Source: Chitinophagaceae bacterium
GTDB taxonomy: Bacteria > Bacteroidota > Bacteroidia > Chitinophagales > Chitinophagaceae
Assembly: GCA_004028765.1 (NCBI GenBank)
Contig: SAIX01000113.1
Location: 1 to 64,000 of the forward strand
Direction of reading: 5' to 3'
Length of the DNA: 64,000 bases
A program made the translations under genes and the position numbers. Positions 27,847 to 37,571 of this stretch are shown piece after piece (within the stretch, counting starts at the first letter, position 1; every line of letters begins with the position of its first letter). The notes under the pieces are model-generated. The model did not search any database and was not told the DNA's origin. It was given only the letters and a program-made list of their open reading frames with translations.

Positions 27847-27931
27847 TCATGGTTCATGGCATATCGTTCATGGTTGCGTGGGATTCATGTTTTTGGCAAA
27901 AACCATGAATAATGAACCATGAGCTATGAAC
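27847..27931. repeat. Nested inverted repeat downstream of gyrB
   Basis: An inner stem pairs ATTCATGTTTTTG (27883-27895) with CAAAAACCATGAAT (27897-27910), with one bulge. Outside it, TCATGGTTCAT (from 27847) pairs with ATGAACCATGA (from about 27912). The spacer is built from CATGGTT-type words. It could act as a terminator or mRNA-stabilising hairpin, but there is no T-run. Confidence 0.6.
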
Positions 27932-28023
27932 TTACTCCCCCGGCTGAAATTTCAGTTTCCCATAGAAAAAGAGTAGTTTGTGCCCGATTCGATTGCTATT
28001 ACTAACCACTAAATTCAACAAAC

Positions 28024-28230
28024 ATGGACACTTCAAAAATGATCAAAGCATATTGCCTGAAAACAAAGGAGAAAAATGTTCCTATGCAGGACGCCGTTAT
28101 CACCAAAACTGCCAAAGGCGGTTATATGGCCGGCGGGCATGATGGCAAAGGCAATAAAATGGCTGCCATCCTCAGCGAAGCAAAAGCCTTACAGGCCATC
28201 GCCGATGGTGTGGCGAAAAAAGGTTTCTGA
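28024..28230 (+). CDS. Small hypothetical protein (68 aa)
   Basis: Short basic protein with no signal or membrane segment. The first half (KAYCLKTKEKNVPMQDAVI) resembles small zinc-ribbon proteins that begin YCxxCK, but the second cysteine is Thr here, so the metal site appears lost. This likeness is from memory and weak. It has its own strong terminator and a spacer from gyrB, which supports a separate small transcription unit. Function unknown. Confidence 0.7.
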   Translation: MDTSKMIKAYCLKTKEKNVPMQDAVITKTAKGGYMAGGHDGKGNKMAAILSEAKALQAIADGVAKKGF

Positions 28231-28251
28231 CCATACCCGCATCGTTTTACA

Positions 28252-28290
28252 ACAAAGTCCGGCAACACAACTGCCGGACTTTGTATTTTA
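28252..28290 (+). terminator. Rho-independent terminator after the 68-aa gene
   Basis: A perfect 13-bp stem (ACAAAGTCCGGCA with TGCCGGACTTTGT) around a 7-base loop, followed by ATTTTAT. Confidence 0.9.
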
Positions 28291-28370
28291 TACCCGGGTG
28301 AATACACCCATTTTTAAAAACAGGGACCACAGAATAAGGCTTTTACTAATTTTACTGCAAAGAAAAATAC

Positions 28371-28763
28371 ATGATCATCCGGTTGCCATTACGGTTTGAA
28401 GGAAGCAAGGGAGAGAAAATGTTATACGCATTGTTCGACAGCGGTGCGACTTATTCATGCATCAACGATGATATGGCCGAACAACTGGAAGTTGTTACAC
28501 CTATGCATACTCCAATGCGGCTGGCTACAGCGAGCAGCAGTACTTTCATGGAAATAACCAGTCGCTCCACCCTTGATTTTTACCATGAGGATGTTCGGCT
28601 GAGTGATGAATTTATGGTAGTACCTGGCTTAAGTGAAGATGTTATCATTGGCGCCAATACCATGCAGAAATGGCGGCTCAAACTCGATTTTGAAAATGAT
28701 AATGTGATCGTTGACCCGCGGGTTGCCAAAGGGATCCTGATCAACCTTATCCGGAAAGATTAA
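28371..28763 (+). CDS. Retropepsin-like aspartic protease domain protein
   Basis: A 130-residue protein of the retropepsin-like clan. The catalytic triad motif is LFDSGATYSCI, with Asp23, and the second conserved part is EDVIIGANTMQKWRLKLDF, typical of bacterial single-domain members. Such domains work as homodimers. No signal peptide or transposon genes are nearby, so it is not part of a retroelement. The target is unknown. It overlaps the stop of mfd by four bases in convergent orientation. Confidence 0.85.
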   Translation: MIIRLPLRFEGSKGEKMLYALFDSGATYSCINDDMAEQLEVVTPMHTPMRLATASSSTFMEITSRSTLDFYHEDVRLSDEFMVVPGLSEDVIIGANTMQKWRLKLDFENDNVIVDPRVAKGILINLIRKD

Positions 28764-31700
28764 TTGTCTTCTGAGCGTTCACCCACCACATCTCTGTGCA
28801 TCTGCTGCAGGAAGCGATACATGGCTTCCATATCTTTAATACCATCCACCACAAGTAAGAACATTCTGCCCGTTTGTTTCAACCGCGCTTTATTCGTCCC
28901 TGTTTGCAGGTAAGCAAGGATTTTTTTGAAGAGATCAGATTCGAAATACGGAGAGTCGGGACGGTTGATAAAATAACAGCGCAGCGTATCTTCTTTTAAA
29001 GCCATTTTTTCAAACCCAAGGTTTACGGCCATCCAGCGACAGCGCACAGTGGTGAAAAGGTCTTCCACCTGTGATGGCACGGGGCCAAAACGATCCACCA
29101 GTTCCTGGTGAAACACCTGCAAACCGGATTCATTTTCGCAGCTATCCAATCGTGTATAAAGCGACAATCGTTCTGTGATACTTTCCACGTAATCATCCGG
29201 TATCAGTATTTCAAGATCGGTATCAATGGTACAGTCGCTCACAAAATCATCCTGTTTGCTGATCTCTTCTTTAAACAGGTCTTTGAAGGAAGTCCGTTTC
29301 AGTTCGCGTATGGCTTCTTCCAGTATCTTCTGGTACATTTCAAAACCGATCTCAGCCATAAAGCCTGTCTGTTCTCCTCCCAATAAATTTCCGGCACCGC
29401 GGATATCGAGGTCACGCATCGCGATCTGGAAACCGCTGCCAAGGTCGCTGAACTGTTCAAGCGTTTGCAAACGTTTTCTCGAATCAGTTGGCAAAGTACT
29501 CATCGGGGGAGCCAGCAGGTAACAGAATGCTTTTTTATTGCTGCGCCCAACCCGGCCACGCAGCTGGTGAAGATCGCTTAAGCCAAAATGATGGGCATTG
29601 TTTACGATGATGGTATTCACATTCGGGATATCCACCCCGCTTTCAACGATATTGGTGCAAACGAGTACATCATATTTCCGGTCGATAAAATCGAGGATGC
29701 GTTCTTCCAGTTCATGCCCTTCCAGTTGCCCGTGCGCGAAACCGATACTCAGATCCGGGCAAAGCCCCTGTATCAACGCGCACATTTCGGTTAAACCCTG
29801 TACGCGGTTGTGGATGAAGAATATTTGTCCGCCACGTTCCGTTTCATAATAAATCGCATCGCGGATAAAATCATCGTTGAATACATGTACTTCCGTTTGT
29901 ATGGGTTGCCGGTTCGGCGGTGGTGTATTGATGATGCTGAGGTCCCTTGCTCCCATCAAACTGAACTGAAGGGTACGCGGTATGGGGGTAGCGGTGAGCG
30001 TTAAACAGTCAACATTTGTTTTTAAGGTTTTCAGTTTTTCTTTGTGTGCCACACCGAATTTCTGTTCTTCATCGATGATCATGATACCGAGGTTTTTGAA
30101 CTTCACTTCTTTCCCCAGCAACCCATGGGTGCCAATGATGATATCGATCTTTCCTTCTTCCAGTTTTTTGAGTGTTTCTTTTTTTTCTTTGGATGATTTG
30201 AAACGGTTGAGATAATCCACCGTAACGGGAAAGTCTTTTAACCTTTCCTGGAAAGTTTTATAATGTTGAAATGCCAGTATCGTAGTAGGCACGAGTACAG
30301 CGGCCTGTTTACCATCTACGCAAGTTTTAAATGCCGCGCGGATGGCCACTTCTGTTTTTCCAAAACCCACATCCCCGCATACCAGCCTGTCCATGGGGCT
30401 TTCGCTTTCCATGTCTTTTTTTACATCCGCGGTTGCCTTGCTCTGGTCAGGTGTGTCTTCATAAATAAAAGAAGCTTCCAGTTCGGTTTGCAGGTAGGTG
30501 TCGGGTGTATGCGCGAAACCCTGCTGCGCCTTTCGCTGCGCATACAGTTTTATCAGATCGAAGGCGATCTCCTTAACCTTGGTTTTTGTTTTTTCCTTTA
30601 ACCGGTTCCATACATCCGATCCCAGTTTATTCACTTTCGGGACGGAGCCATCTTTACCGGTATACTTGGAAATTTTATGCAGTGAATTGATGTTCACATA
30701 CAGGATATCACTGTCTTTATAAATGATTCGGACGGCTTCCTGCACTTTGCCACTCGCCTCTATTTTCTGCAGCCCGCTGTAAACACCTACGCCATGATCG
30801 ATATGGGTTACATAATCCCCCGGCTGAAGGTCGCGCAGCGTTTTAAGTGTAATGGCTTTATTCTTGTTATACGCCTGCTTTACTTTGTATTTGTGATAGC
30901 GCTGGAATACCTGGTGATCTGTGTAACAAACAACCTTCCGCTCTTCATCGATAAAGCCTTCATGAATACCGGTAGCAACGGGCACGAACTGTATCTCTGT
31001 ATTCAGATCCGCAAAAATGCTGTTCAGTCTTTCAAGCTGCTTAACCTGTTCTGCAAAAAGATAGATGGTGAAACCAGCAGCTTCGTGTGTCTTCAGGTCG
31101 CGGATCAGGAGGTCGAACTGGCGGTTAAACGAAGGTTGTGTCCGTGTTCTGAATTCGATCTCCGTATTTGCCATCTGTGGTTTAAAGCCAAACTCAACCA
31201 CATGTTTACGGTTCAGTTGGTTTTCCAGAACAGAGGAGCCAACAAAATCTTCCGGTTTGATCTCTTTGAGGATGCGGGTTTCATCATCATCCGTCTCCTC
31301 CTGTTTGCCAAAACCCTCTTTCAGCAATTGTAAAAATCCCTGCAGGTCTTCCTCCTGTGTATCAATTTTTTCTTTGATCACATCCCAATCCTTCAGCCAC
31401 ACCACCGTATTTCCTGAAACAAAATCCAGCAGCGAAACTTTCTCTCCTTCTGCGAATTGTGTTTCCACATTGGGGATGATGTTCACCTGTAAAAGTTTCC
31501 GTTCACTCAACTGTGTTTCGGGATCGAAGATGCGGATACTGTCCACATCGTTGCCAAACAATTCCACCCGGTACGGTTTTTCGTTCCCGAAGGAATAAAT
31601 ATCGAGTATCCCGCCACGCAAAGCAAACTGGCCCGGTTCGTACACAAAATCGGTTCGCACAAAACCATACATCACGAATAATTCCATCAGGCTTACCAGG

Positions 31701-32167
31701 TTAATGGTATCATTGGTTTTGATGCTGATGATATTACTGCTGATGGTATCGGGCAAAACCACTTTTTCAAACAACGCTTCCGGGTAGGTAACAATGATCT
31801 TTCTATTCCCGCCGGCAGCCAGTTTCGTGAGCGCTTCCGTACGCAGCATCACATGCGAGGAATTGAGCAGCCTGAAATTTTTACGGTTGCGGAAAGAAGA
31901 AGGAAAATAAAAAAGGTCGAGTGCGTTGGTAAGGTTTTCGAGTGTGTTATGAAAATAAGCCGCTTCCTCTGCATCGTCCAGAACAACAAGGTGGTTCAAT
32001 TGCTGGCAGGAAGGGTGCATAAACACACTGCTCACCACAAATTCGGAACTGCTGCCCTGGAGGTTTTTTAAAAAGATCCGCTGCGGGTCGGCAAAAGAGA
32101 GCCTGTCCACCAACTGAAAAAGATGGGGGGATTGCTGATAATGTTCCAACAATGCATTCAGGTTCAT
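28760..32167 (-). CDS. mfd: Transcription-repair coupling factor
   Basis: DNA translocase of 1135 residues that removes RNA polymerase stalled at lesions and recruits UvrA. The N-terminus is UvrB-like (about 1-330), the RNA-polymerase-binding CarD-like domain near residue 460 reads PGDYVTHIDHGVGVYSG, and the helicase core has Walker A GDVGFGKTEVA near 597, DEEQ near 695 and TATPIPRTLQFS. A C-terminal TRCF domain follows. Full length with no defects. An exact -7 element lies 31 bases upstream of the start. Confidence 0.96.
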   Translation of the reverse strand: MNLNALLEHYQQSPHLFQLVDRLSFADPQRIFLKNLQGSSSEFVVSSVFMHPSCQQLNHLVVLDDAEEAAYFHNTLENLTNALDLFYFPSSFRNRKNFRLLNSSHVMLRTEALTKLAAGGNRKIIVTYPEALFEKVVLPDTISSNIISIKTNDTINLVSLMELFVMYGFVRTDFVYEPGQFALRGGILDIYSFGNEKPYRVELFGNDVDSIRIFDPETQLSERKLLQVNIIPNVETQFAEGEKVSLLDFVSGNTVVWLKDWDVIKEKIDTQEEDLQGFLQLLKEGFGKQEETDDDETRILKEIKPEDFVGSSVLENQLNRKHVVEFGFKPQMANTEIEFRTRTQPSFNRQFDLLIRDLKTHEAAGFTIYLFAEQVKQLERLNSIFADLNTEIQFVPVATGIHEGFIDEERKVVCYTDHQVFQRYHKYKVKQAYNKNKAITLKTLRDLQPGDYVTHIDHGVGVYSGLQKIEASGKVQEAVRIIYKDSDILYVNINSLHKISKYTGKDGSVPKVNKLGSDVWNRLKEKTKTKVKEIAFDLIKLYAQRKAQQGFAHTPDTYLQTELEASFIYEDTPDQSKATADVKKDMESESPMDRLVCGDVGFGKTEVAIRAAFKTCVDGKQAAVLVPTTILAFQHYKTFQERLKDFPVTVDYLNRFKSSKEKKETLKKLEEGKIDIIIGTHGLLGKEVKFKNLGIMIIDEEQKFGVAHKEKLKTLKTNVDCLTLTATPIPRTLQFSLMGARDLSIINTPPPNRQPIQTEVHVFNDDFIRDAIYYETERGGQIFFIHNRVQGLTEMCALIQGLCPDLSIGFAHGQLEGHELEERILDFIDRKYDVLVCTNIVESGVDIPNVNTIIVNNAHHFGLSDLHQLRGRVGRSNKKAFCYLLAPPMSTLPTDSRKRLQTLEQFSDLGSGFQIAMRDLDIRGAGNLLGGEQTGFMAEIGFEMYQKILEEAIRELKRTSFKDLFKEEISKQDDFVSDCTIDTDLEILIPDDYVESITERLSLYTRLDSCENESGLQVFHQELVDRFGPVPSQVEDLFTTVRCRWMAVNLGFEKMALKEDTLRCYFINRPDSPYFESDLFKKILAYLQTGTNKARLKQTGRMFLLVVDGIKDMEAMYRFLQQMHRDVVGERSEDN

Positions 32168-32198
32168 AACCGCGCTAAACTTCCTTCACGAAAGAGCG

Positions 32199-32206
32199 CA
32201 AAGATA
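32199..32206 (-). promoter_or_regulatory. -7 promoter element of mfd
   Basis: On the minus strand TATCTTTG matches TAnnTTTG exactly, with a TTTA about 19 bases upstream as a possible -33 element. Confidence 0.5.
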
Positions 32207-32236
32207 GGTGCTGGCACTGAGCCGGTAAAGAAATGA

Positions 32237-32704
32237 TCAGAAACTCGCTTTGTTGTTTACGGTGATATTGGCTTTGGTGAGTTTTCCCTCCTCCACTTTA
32301 AAAAGCGAAATATTGTTTTCGGTGTCGAACAAATTGGCAAAATATCCATTTCCGAGTTTCACAAAAACAGAATAATTGCCTGCAGGAAGCGAAATTTTAT
32401 AAGCTCCGGTGCTGTCGGTATTAACCGAAGCAACCAGTTTGGTTTTGATGGTCGTATAGATGGTTGGCGATGACGCGTTACGGCTTACCTGGCTGATATG
32501 CGTAGGTTCGTACACGTAAACAATGGTTTGCAGGCCTTTGGGAGAAGGCTTTTCAGCTCCCACCATCGGCATCTGGTTACCCTTTATTTCCGTAACCCTG
32601 CCCGAAAGGCCCTGTGTGATTGAGGATGAATCCGCCTTTTTTGACGATGAACAGGCCATTGTGACCGAAACCGTTACAAAAAGAAAAAAAAGAATGTGTT
32701 TCAT
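32237..32704 (-). CDS. Putative lipoprotein with carboxypeptidase-regulatory-like fold
   Basis: Exported protein of 155 residues. The signal sequence ends in a lipobox cysteine (TMAC at residue 18). The rest contains a single beta-sandwich of the regulatory-like type, seen in DSTGAYKISLPAGNYSVFVK, and a final strand ITVNNKASF. Such domains often sit on surface lipoproteins. No catalytic residues are visible. The upstream -7 like TACTTTCA is only a partial match. It diverges from the subtilase gene. Confidence 0.75.
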   Translation of the reverse strand: MKHILFFLFVTVSVTMACSSSKKADSSSITQGLSGRVTEIKGNQMPMVGAEKPSPKGLQTIVYVYEPTHISQVSRNASSPTIYTTIKTKLVASVNTDSTGAYKISLPAGNYSVFVKLGNGYFANLFDTENNISLFKVEEGKLTKANITVNNKASF

Positions 32705-32787
32705 ACATCAATTTGAAGCCTGAAAGTATCTAATTTAGAGGATATTAGGCCTTTAAAATTTTTGAAGACCGGGCACGGAAAACTCAA

Positions 32788-35700
32788 ATGGTTATGCTGA
32801 AAAAAATCCTTCTCTTCCTCACATTCACCTGCTTAACGACTGCATTGGTGAAAGCACAGATTTCTACCAATACCAGGGTATTAAAACAGGCTTCTATTGG
32901 TTTCAGGGCATCCTTTGAAGCCAACCACCTGAAAGCATTGAAAATGGCGAAGGAAAAAGGCTGGTCGCTAACCATCACCGGCCGCAATGGTGCCAAAGCC
33001 TTCCTGATGGGTGTGGATGATTTTGGCTATCCATTATATATCGGTACAAACAGCAATGCTATCGCCGCCGCCACAACCGGAGCCAGTAAATTATGGCCGG
33101 GGGGTGCCAGCGGGCTTGGTCTTTCCGGAAGTACAGCCGCTTTGAAAAATAAAATCGGCGTATGGGATGGCGGGGCAGTACTTGGTTCGCATGTGGAACT
33201 GACAGGCCGGGTAACACAAAAAGACAACCCGTCCACTACGGAAGACCATGCAACCCATGTAACCGGGACCATGATCGCTTCGGGGGTAAATCCAAGTGCC
33301 AAAGGGATGTCGTTTGGCGCACAGGGTATTGTTGCCTACGATTTTAATAACGATTATTCCGAGATGGCCAATGAAGCGGCCAATTTGTTGTTATCGAACC
33401 ATTCTTATGGACAGATTGCCGGATGGAATTATAACGATGCACAAAGCCGTTGGGAATTCTGGGGCCGTTCAACCGATACCGAGGATTATAAATTCGGATA
33501 CTATGATGACAAAGCGCAGATGCTGGATTCAATTGCATACAATGCCCCTTTTTACCTGATCGTAAAAGCTGCGGGAAATAACCGGGTGTATAACGGACCA
33601 GCCGTAGGCTCTCCTTACTTCCGTTACAATGCCAGTGGGGTGATGGCTTCGGCAGGCAACCGCCCTGCAGGTATCAGCAGTAACGACAGCTACGATTGTA
33701 TCTCCTCAGATATCGGTGCAAAAAATATTCTTTCTGTGGGAGCTGTCAGCGGGATACCCTACGGCTATACCCGTCCGGAAGATGTGGTGATGTCGAGTTT
33801 CAGTTCCTGGGGGCCAACTGATGATGGCCGTATCAAACCCGATGTAGTGGCCGATGGTGTGAATGTATTATCGAGCATTGCGAAATCGACAAATGCTTAT
33901 GATTATGAAAGCGGTACTTCGATGGCAACACCCAATACTACCGGTTCCCTGTTTCTTTTGCAGGAATATTACTCAAAACTGAAGAGTGGATCTTTTATGC
34001 GTTCGGCCACTTTAAAAGGGCTGGCTATCCATACCGCCAATGAAGCGGGTATCGCACCGGGACCGGATTACCAGTACGGCTGGGGTTTATTGAATGTTGA
34101 AAAAGCTGCAGCTGTTATCACCGCAGCGGTTCCATCCAATAATGCAAGCACCAGTGCACATCTTTTGTATGAGAATACATTGAACCAGGGACAAACCGCC
34201 ACTTTCACGGTAGTGGCGAGTGGGAAAAGCCCGTTGCAGGCAACCATCTGCTGGACCGATCCCAAAGGTTCAGTTGACAAAGTGAATGTTTTGAATAACC
34301 GAGCCAAAAATCTTGTGAACGATCTGGATATCCGTATTACCAGGGGCGGCAGTTCTCCCAGAACCTATCTACCCTGGACACTCGATGTAAATTTCCCTGC
34401 CGCTTCAGCTGTACCCGGAGATAATATCACGGATAATGTGGAAAGGATTGATATCGACAGCACAGTGCCTGGCCAGACTTATACGATCACCGTTTCACAT
34501 AAAGGAACCCTTGCACGCGGGCCGCAGGCTTACTCTTTGCTCGTTAGTGGTGTGGGTGGAACGGCATTCTGTACTTCTGCATCAGGTGGCGGCGGTGCAA
34601 GGATCGACAGTGTAAGTTTTAAAAATATCCAGTTCGCCAATACAGCCGGTTCAAAAACCTATACGGATAACACCCGTCTTATCGCGAATATCGAACCCTC
34701 CGAAACCATACCTGTGAGAGTAAGGGTAAGCACCGCTGATGCCACCACCAATACTAGGTTTGTAAAATTATTTATTGACTATAACAATAATGGCGTATTC
34801 GACAGTAATGAACTGGTGGCTACCAGTTCCCTGCTCAACTCGGCTGCACAAACATTTACTGCCAATATTACCACTCCTTCCTCGCTTGCCGTTGGATCGC
34901 TTTGCCTGATGCGCGTCATCGTTCAGGAAGCCGCAACCAATACCGACGTAACTTCCTGCGGCACGTATGGAAAAGGAGAAACACAGGATTACGTTTTAAA
35001 AGTGGTAAATCCTTCAAATGATATCGCGGTAAGCAATATCATTTCGCCGGCCGCTGCCGACTGTTCCAATGATGCTCAGTACCTCACAGTGGAAGTACGG
35101 AATAACGGTTCCAATACGCTCAGTAACATCCCTCTCACGGCAACTGTTGGAAGCGGCGGCACAACGCTTGCAACAATGGCCTTTACATTGCCCGGTCCCA
35201 TTGCTCCGCTTACCAGTATGCAGTACACCTTCCAGAAACCATTTGCCACCAACGGAGGTACTACTTATACCATCACAGCAACAGCCAGCCTGGCAACAGA
35301 CCAGAACCCTGCCAACAATACATTGGTGGGTACCATTGTTACAGCCAGCAAGCCCGCAGCTATTACGGCAGTTGGAAATATTTGTAATGGAACAACCGTA
35401 AACCTGAAAGTGACCAATGCGGATCTGTCTAATTATTACTGGTACACTTCTGCAACATCCACCACACCTTTTGCAACCGGTCCATCTACTACAACCACTA
35501 CTATCACAACCGATAAAACGTATTACGTAGCGAAGGAAGCACATATCAGTGTGGGGCCAACAGATAAAACAAAACTCACTAACAGCGGAGGTTACAATAG
35601 TTTTTCGTTCAACTATGTAAAGATCAATAATGCAGTGCCCGTTACCATAGAAAGCGCTAGGTTATATATTGGGAACCCCGGTAAGATCAAGTTTACACTT

Positions 35701-36603
35701 GCCAACCTGCTTTCAGAAACCAGTTCAGGTTATCAGTATTCCCAATTGGCTTCCACTACGCTCGATGTATATCCAACCACCCCCAACCCCGGCCCCAACA
35801 GCACCGGTAATTCAACCAACGATACTGGCGCAATCTACGCATTGAACCTGCCGGTCACTGCTACAGGAGATCATATCATTATCATCGAATGTATGCCCGG
35901 TTATGGCCGCAGCGACAGTGCCACCATATTCAGGAATAATAATATCGCCAACCCTGCAGCCACTTACCCGATCGGGTCATCCAGTATCATGACGATAACA
36001 GGAAACAGCGCGCACAATTCAACCGGGCAGCAGGATGGATCTTTCTATTATTTCTTCTATGATATGAAAGTGAATACACAGGCCTGTGTGAGCGACAGGT
36101 TGCCGGTGGTAGTGGCTGCAGCGCCAAAACCTGTGATCACACAACAGGCCGATTCGCTCGTAAGCAGTATTGCAAAAGGGAACCTCTGGTATCTCAATGA
36201 CACCATTATTTCCGGGGCCAATAAAGCGAGTTACAAACCCACGCGTTCGGGTAAATACAAAGTGATCGTAACCGATTCGCTCGGTTGCCAGACCAGTTCT
36301 GACGCTGTTACTTTCACGGTTACAGCCACTATCGACCAAACAGCCAGAGAGATCAACCTGCAGGTTAGTCCTAATCCAAATAATGGAACCTTTAATCTGT
36401 CGTTTGAAGTAAATACGAAAGCTGATCTTTCGATAGAACTGCTGAGTGCTTCGGGCCAGCGGGTATATAACAGTAATTATTCCAGTTTCAGCGGCAAGTT
36501 TTCGAAACAGTTACAGATAGACAATGTGGCTTCTGAATTTTACCTGCTGAAGATCCAGCATAATAAGAAAACTTATCTCCAAAAGATACTGATCCAGCGG
36601 TAA
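32788..36603 (+). CDS. Secreted S8 subtilisin-like peptidase with T9SS sorting domain
   Basis: A 1271-residue exported protease. Signal peptide about residues 1-24. The S8 triad is D127 (GVWDGG), H154 (DHATHVTG) and S378 (GTSMATP), with oxyanion Asn264 (AAGNN). After the protease come a GEVED-like domain (FKNIQFANTAGSKTY, FIDYNNNGVFDSNE), a CARDB-like domain (EVRNNGSNTLSNIPL), an Ig-like segment and, at the end, a type A T9SS tail (SPNPNNGTFNLSF to YLQKILIQR). It should reach the surface through the type IX system, whose regulator PorX is also in this window. A second Met lies two codons in. Confidence 0.92.
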   Translation: MVMLKKILLFLTFTCLTTALVKAQISTNTRVLKQASIGFRASFEANHLKALKMAKEKGWSLTITGRNGAKAFLMGVDDFGYPLYIGTNSNAIAAATTGASKLWPGGASGLGLSGSTAALKNKIGVWDGGAVLGSHVELTGRVTQKDNPSTTEDHATHVTGTMIASGVNPSAKGMSFGAQGIVAYDFNNDYSEMANEAANLLLSNHSYGQIAGWNYNDAQSRWEFWGRSTDTEDYKFGYYDDKAQMLDSIAYNAPFYLIVKAAGNNRVYNGPAVGSPYFRYNASGVMASAGNRPAGISSNDSYDCISSDIGAKNILSVGAVSGIPYGYTRPEDVVMSSFSSWGPTDDGRIKPDVVADGVNVLSSIAKSTNAYDYESGTSMATPNTTGSLFLLQEYYSKLKSGSFMRSATLKGLAIHTANEAGIAPGPDYQYGWGLLNVEKAAAVITAAVPSNNASTSAHLLYENTLNQGQTATFTVVASGKSPLQATICWTDPKGSVDKVNVLNNRAKNLVNDLDIRITRGGSSPRTYLPWTLDVNFPAASAVPGDNITDNVERIDIDSTVPGQTYTITVSHKGTLARGPQAYSLLVSGVGGTAFCTSASGGGGARIDSVSFKNIQFANTAGSKTYTDNTRLIANIEPSETIPVRVRVSTADATTNTRFVKLFIDYNNNGVFDSNELVATSSLLNSAAQTFTANITTPSSLAVGSLCLMRVIVQEAATNTDVTSCGTYGKGETQDYVLKVVNPSNDIAVSNIISPAAADCSNDAQYLTVEVRNNGSNTLSNIPLTATVGSGGTTLATMAFTLPGPIAPLTSMQYTFQKPFATNGGTTYTITATASLATDQNPANNTLVGTIVTASKPAAITAVGNICNGTTVNLKVTNADLSNYYWYTSATSTTPFATGPSTTTTTITTDKTYYVAKEAHISVGPTDKTKLTNSGGYNSFSFNYVKINNAVPVTIESARLYIGNPGKIKFTLANLLSETSSGYQYSQLASTTLDVYPTTPNPGPNSTGNSTNDTGAIYALNLPVTATGDHIIIIECMPGYGRSDSATIFRNNNIANPAATYPIGSSSIMTITGNSAHNSTGQQDGSFYYFFYDMKVNTQACVSDRLPVVVAAAPKPVITQQADSLVSSIAKGNLWYLNDTIISGANKASYKPTRSGKYKVIVTDSLGCQTSSDAVTFTVTATIDQTAREINLQVSPNPNNGTFNLSFEVNTKADLSIELLSASGQRVYNSNYSSFSGKFSKQLQIDNVASEFYLLKIQHNKKTYLQKILIQR

Positions 36604-36629
36604 ACCCCTGGCAACGAAAACGATTGCAT

Positions 36630-36660
36630 AAAAAGGCAGCGGGTAACCGTTGCCTTTTTG
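36630..36660 (+). terminator. Rho-independent terminator after the subtilase
   Basis: AAAAAGGCA pairs with TGCCTTTTT, enclosing an inner CGG-GTAA-CCG hairpin, and ends in a T run. Confidence 0.85.
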
Positions 36661-36741
36661 TTTGGGCGTAGTACCTTTACCTCAACGGCGTGGGTTACCC
36701 GTACCGTGAGATTGCCTATTAAGAAACCAAAACCCTTGCAA

Positions 36742-37470
36742 ATGTTAGAACCCTGGCGTACTGGTAAAGTGATCAGAATTGAAGATGCAACTGCCCAAAC
36801 CCGTCGTTTCTGGATACAGGTTCCGGAACTGGAATCCTTCGATTTCAAAGCCGGACAGTTCGTAACCCTCGATCTTCCCATCCACGAACAGAAAAACAAA
36901 CGCTGGAGAAGTTATTCCATCGCGTCAGCACCTGATGGCACCAATATTTTTGAACTGGTGATCGTATTACTCGAAGGTGGCCTTGGCACCACGTATCTTT
37001 TTAACGAAGTAAGCGTTGGCAGTGAATTGCTGCTGCGCGGCCCGCAGGGTAAATTCGTTTTACCCGAGCCTGTTACCGAAGATGTTTACTTTATCTGTAC
37101 CGGTACCGGCATCGCACCATTCCGTGCGATGGTGCATAATCTTCACAAACAAAAACTGCCGCACCAGAACCTGCACCTCATTTTTGGCTGCCGTAAATTT
37201 TCGGACGGCCTTTACGTAGATGAACTAAAACAACTTGAAAAAGATGAGCCTGGTTTTTTCTTCCATCCTTGCTATTCCCGCGAGGAATCGGTACCGGAAG
37301 GTGCCTATAAAGGATATGTGCACCAGGTATATGAATCATTAACGCAAAACGGTAAAATACCTGCCCGTTTCTATCTCTGCGGCTGGAAGAATATGATCGA
37401 TGAAGCCAAGCAACGCATCCAGGCAATGGGGTATGACAAGAAGGCGATACACCTGGAGTTGTATGGATAG
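36742..37470 (+). CDS. FAD-dependent ferredoxin/flavodoxin-NADP reductase-like protein
   Basis: A 242-residue reductase of the FNR superfamily. The FAD site is WRSYSIASAP, and the NAD(P) site is CTGTGIAPFRAM followed by FGCRKFSDGLYVDE and the closing YLCGWKNMIDEAK. The open frame starts at 36658 inside the preceding terminator, so ATG 36742 (MLEPWRTGKV) was chosen, which is where family similarity begins. It has no fused 2Fe-2S domain and would need an external electron partner. A repeat tract begins at its stop codon. Confidence 0.88.
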   Translation: MLEPWRTGKVIRIEDATAQTRRFWIQVPELESFDFKAGQFVTLDLPIHEQKNKRWRSYSIASAPDGTNIFELVIVLLEGGLGTTYLFNEVSVGSELLLRGPQGKFVLPEPVTEDVYFICTGTGIAPFRAMVHNLHKQKLPHQNLHLIFGCRKFSDGLYVDELKQLEKDEPGFFFHPCYSREESVPEGAYKGYVHQVYESLTQNGKIPARFYLCGWKNMIDEAKQRIQAMGYDKKAIHLELYG

Positions 37471-37505
37471 TCTGGAGTTAGGAATTGGGAGTTAGGAGTT
37501 GAGAT
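37466..37505. repeat. GGAGTTAGGAGTT repeat at the FNR-like gene end
   Basis: Begins GATAGTCTGGAGTT at the stop codon and continues AGGAATTGGGAGTTAGGAGTT. It closely resembles the tract inside the deacetylase gene at 4041-4079. Confidence 0.65.
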
Positions 37506-37571
37506 ATTTGATATCGTGGCTTTAAATTTCTGATTCTTCTTATATCGCTGTGTATCCGAAATCATCTGTGG

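Noticed and set aside
28371-28763. Retroelement remnant
   Set aside because: No reverse transcriptase, integrase or terminal repeats; it is a compact single-domain gene.
35014-35544. Cys-rich 176-codon ORF on the minus strand inside the subtilase gene
   Set aside because: It is antisense to a Thr/Ala/Asn-rich coding region; the cysteines come from complementary ACA/GCA codons, and no family pattern is visible.
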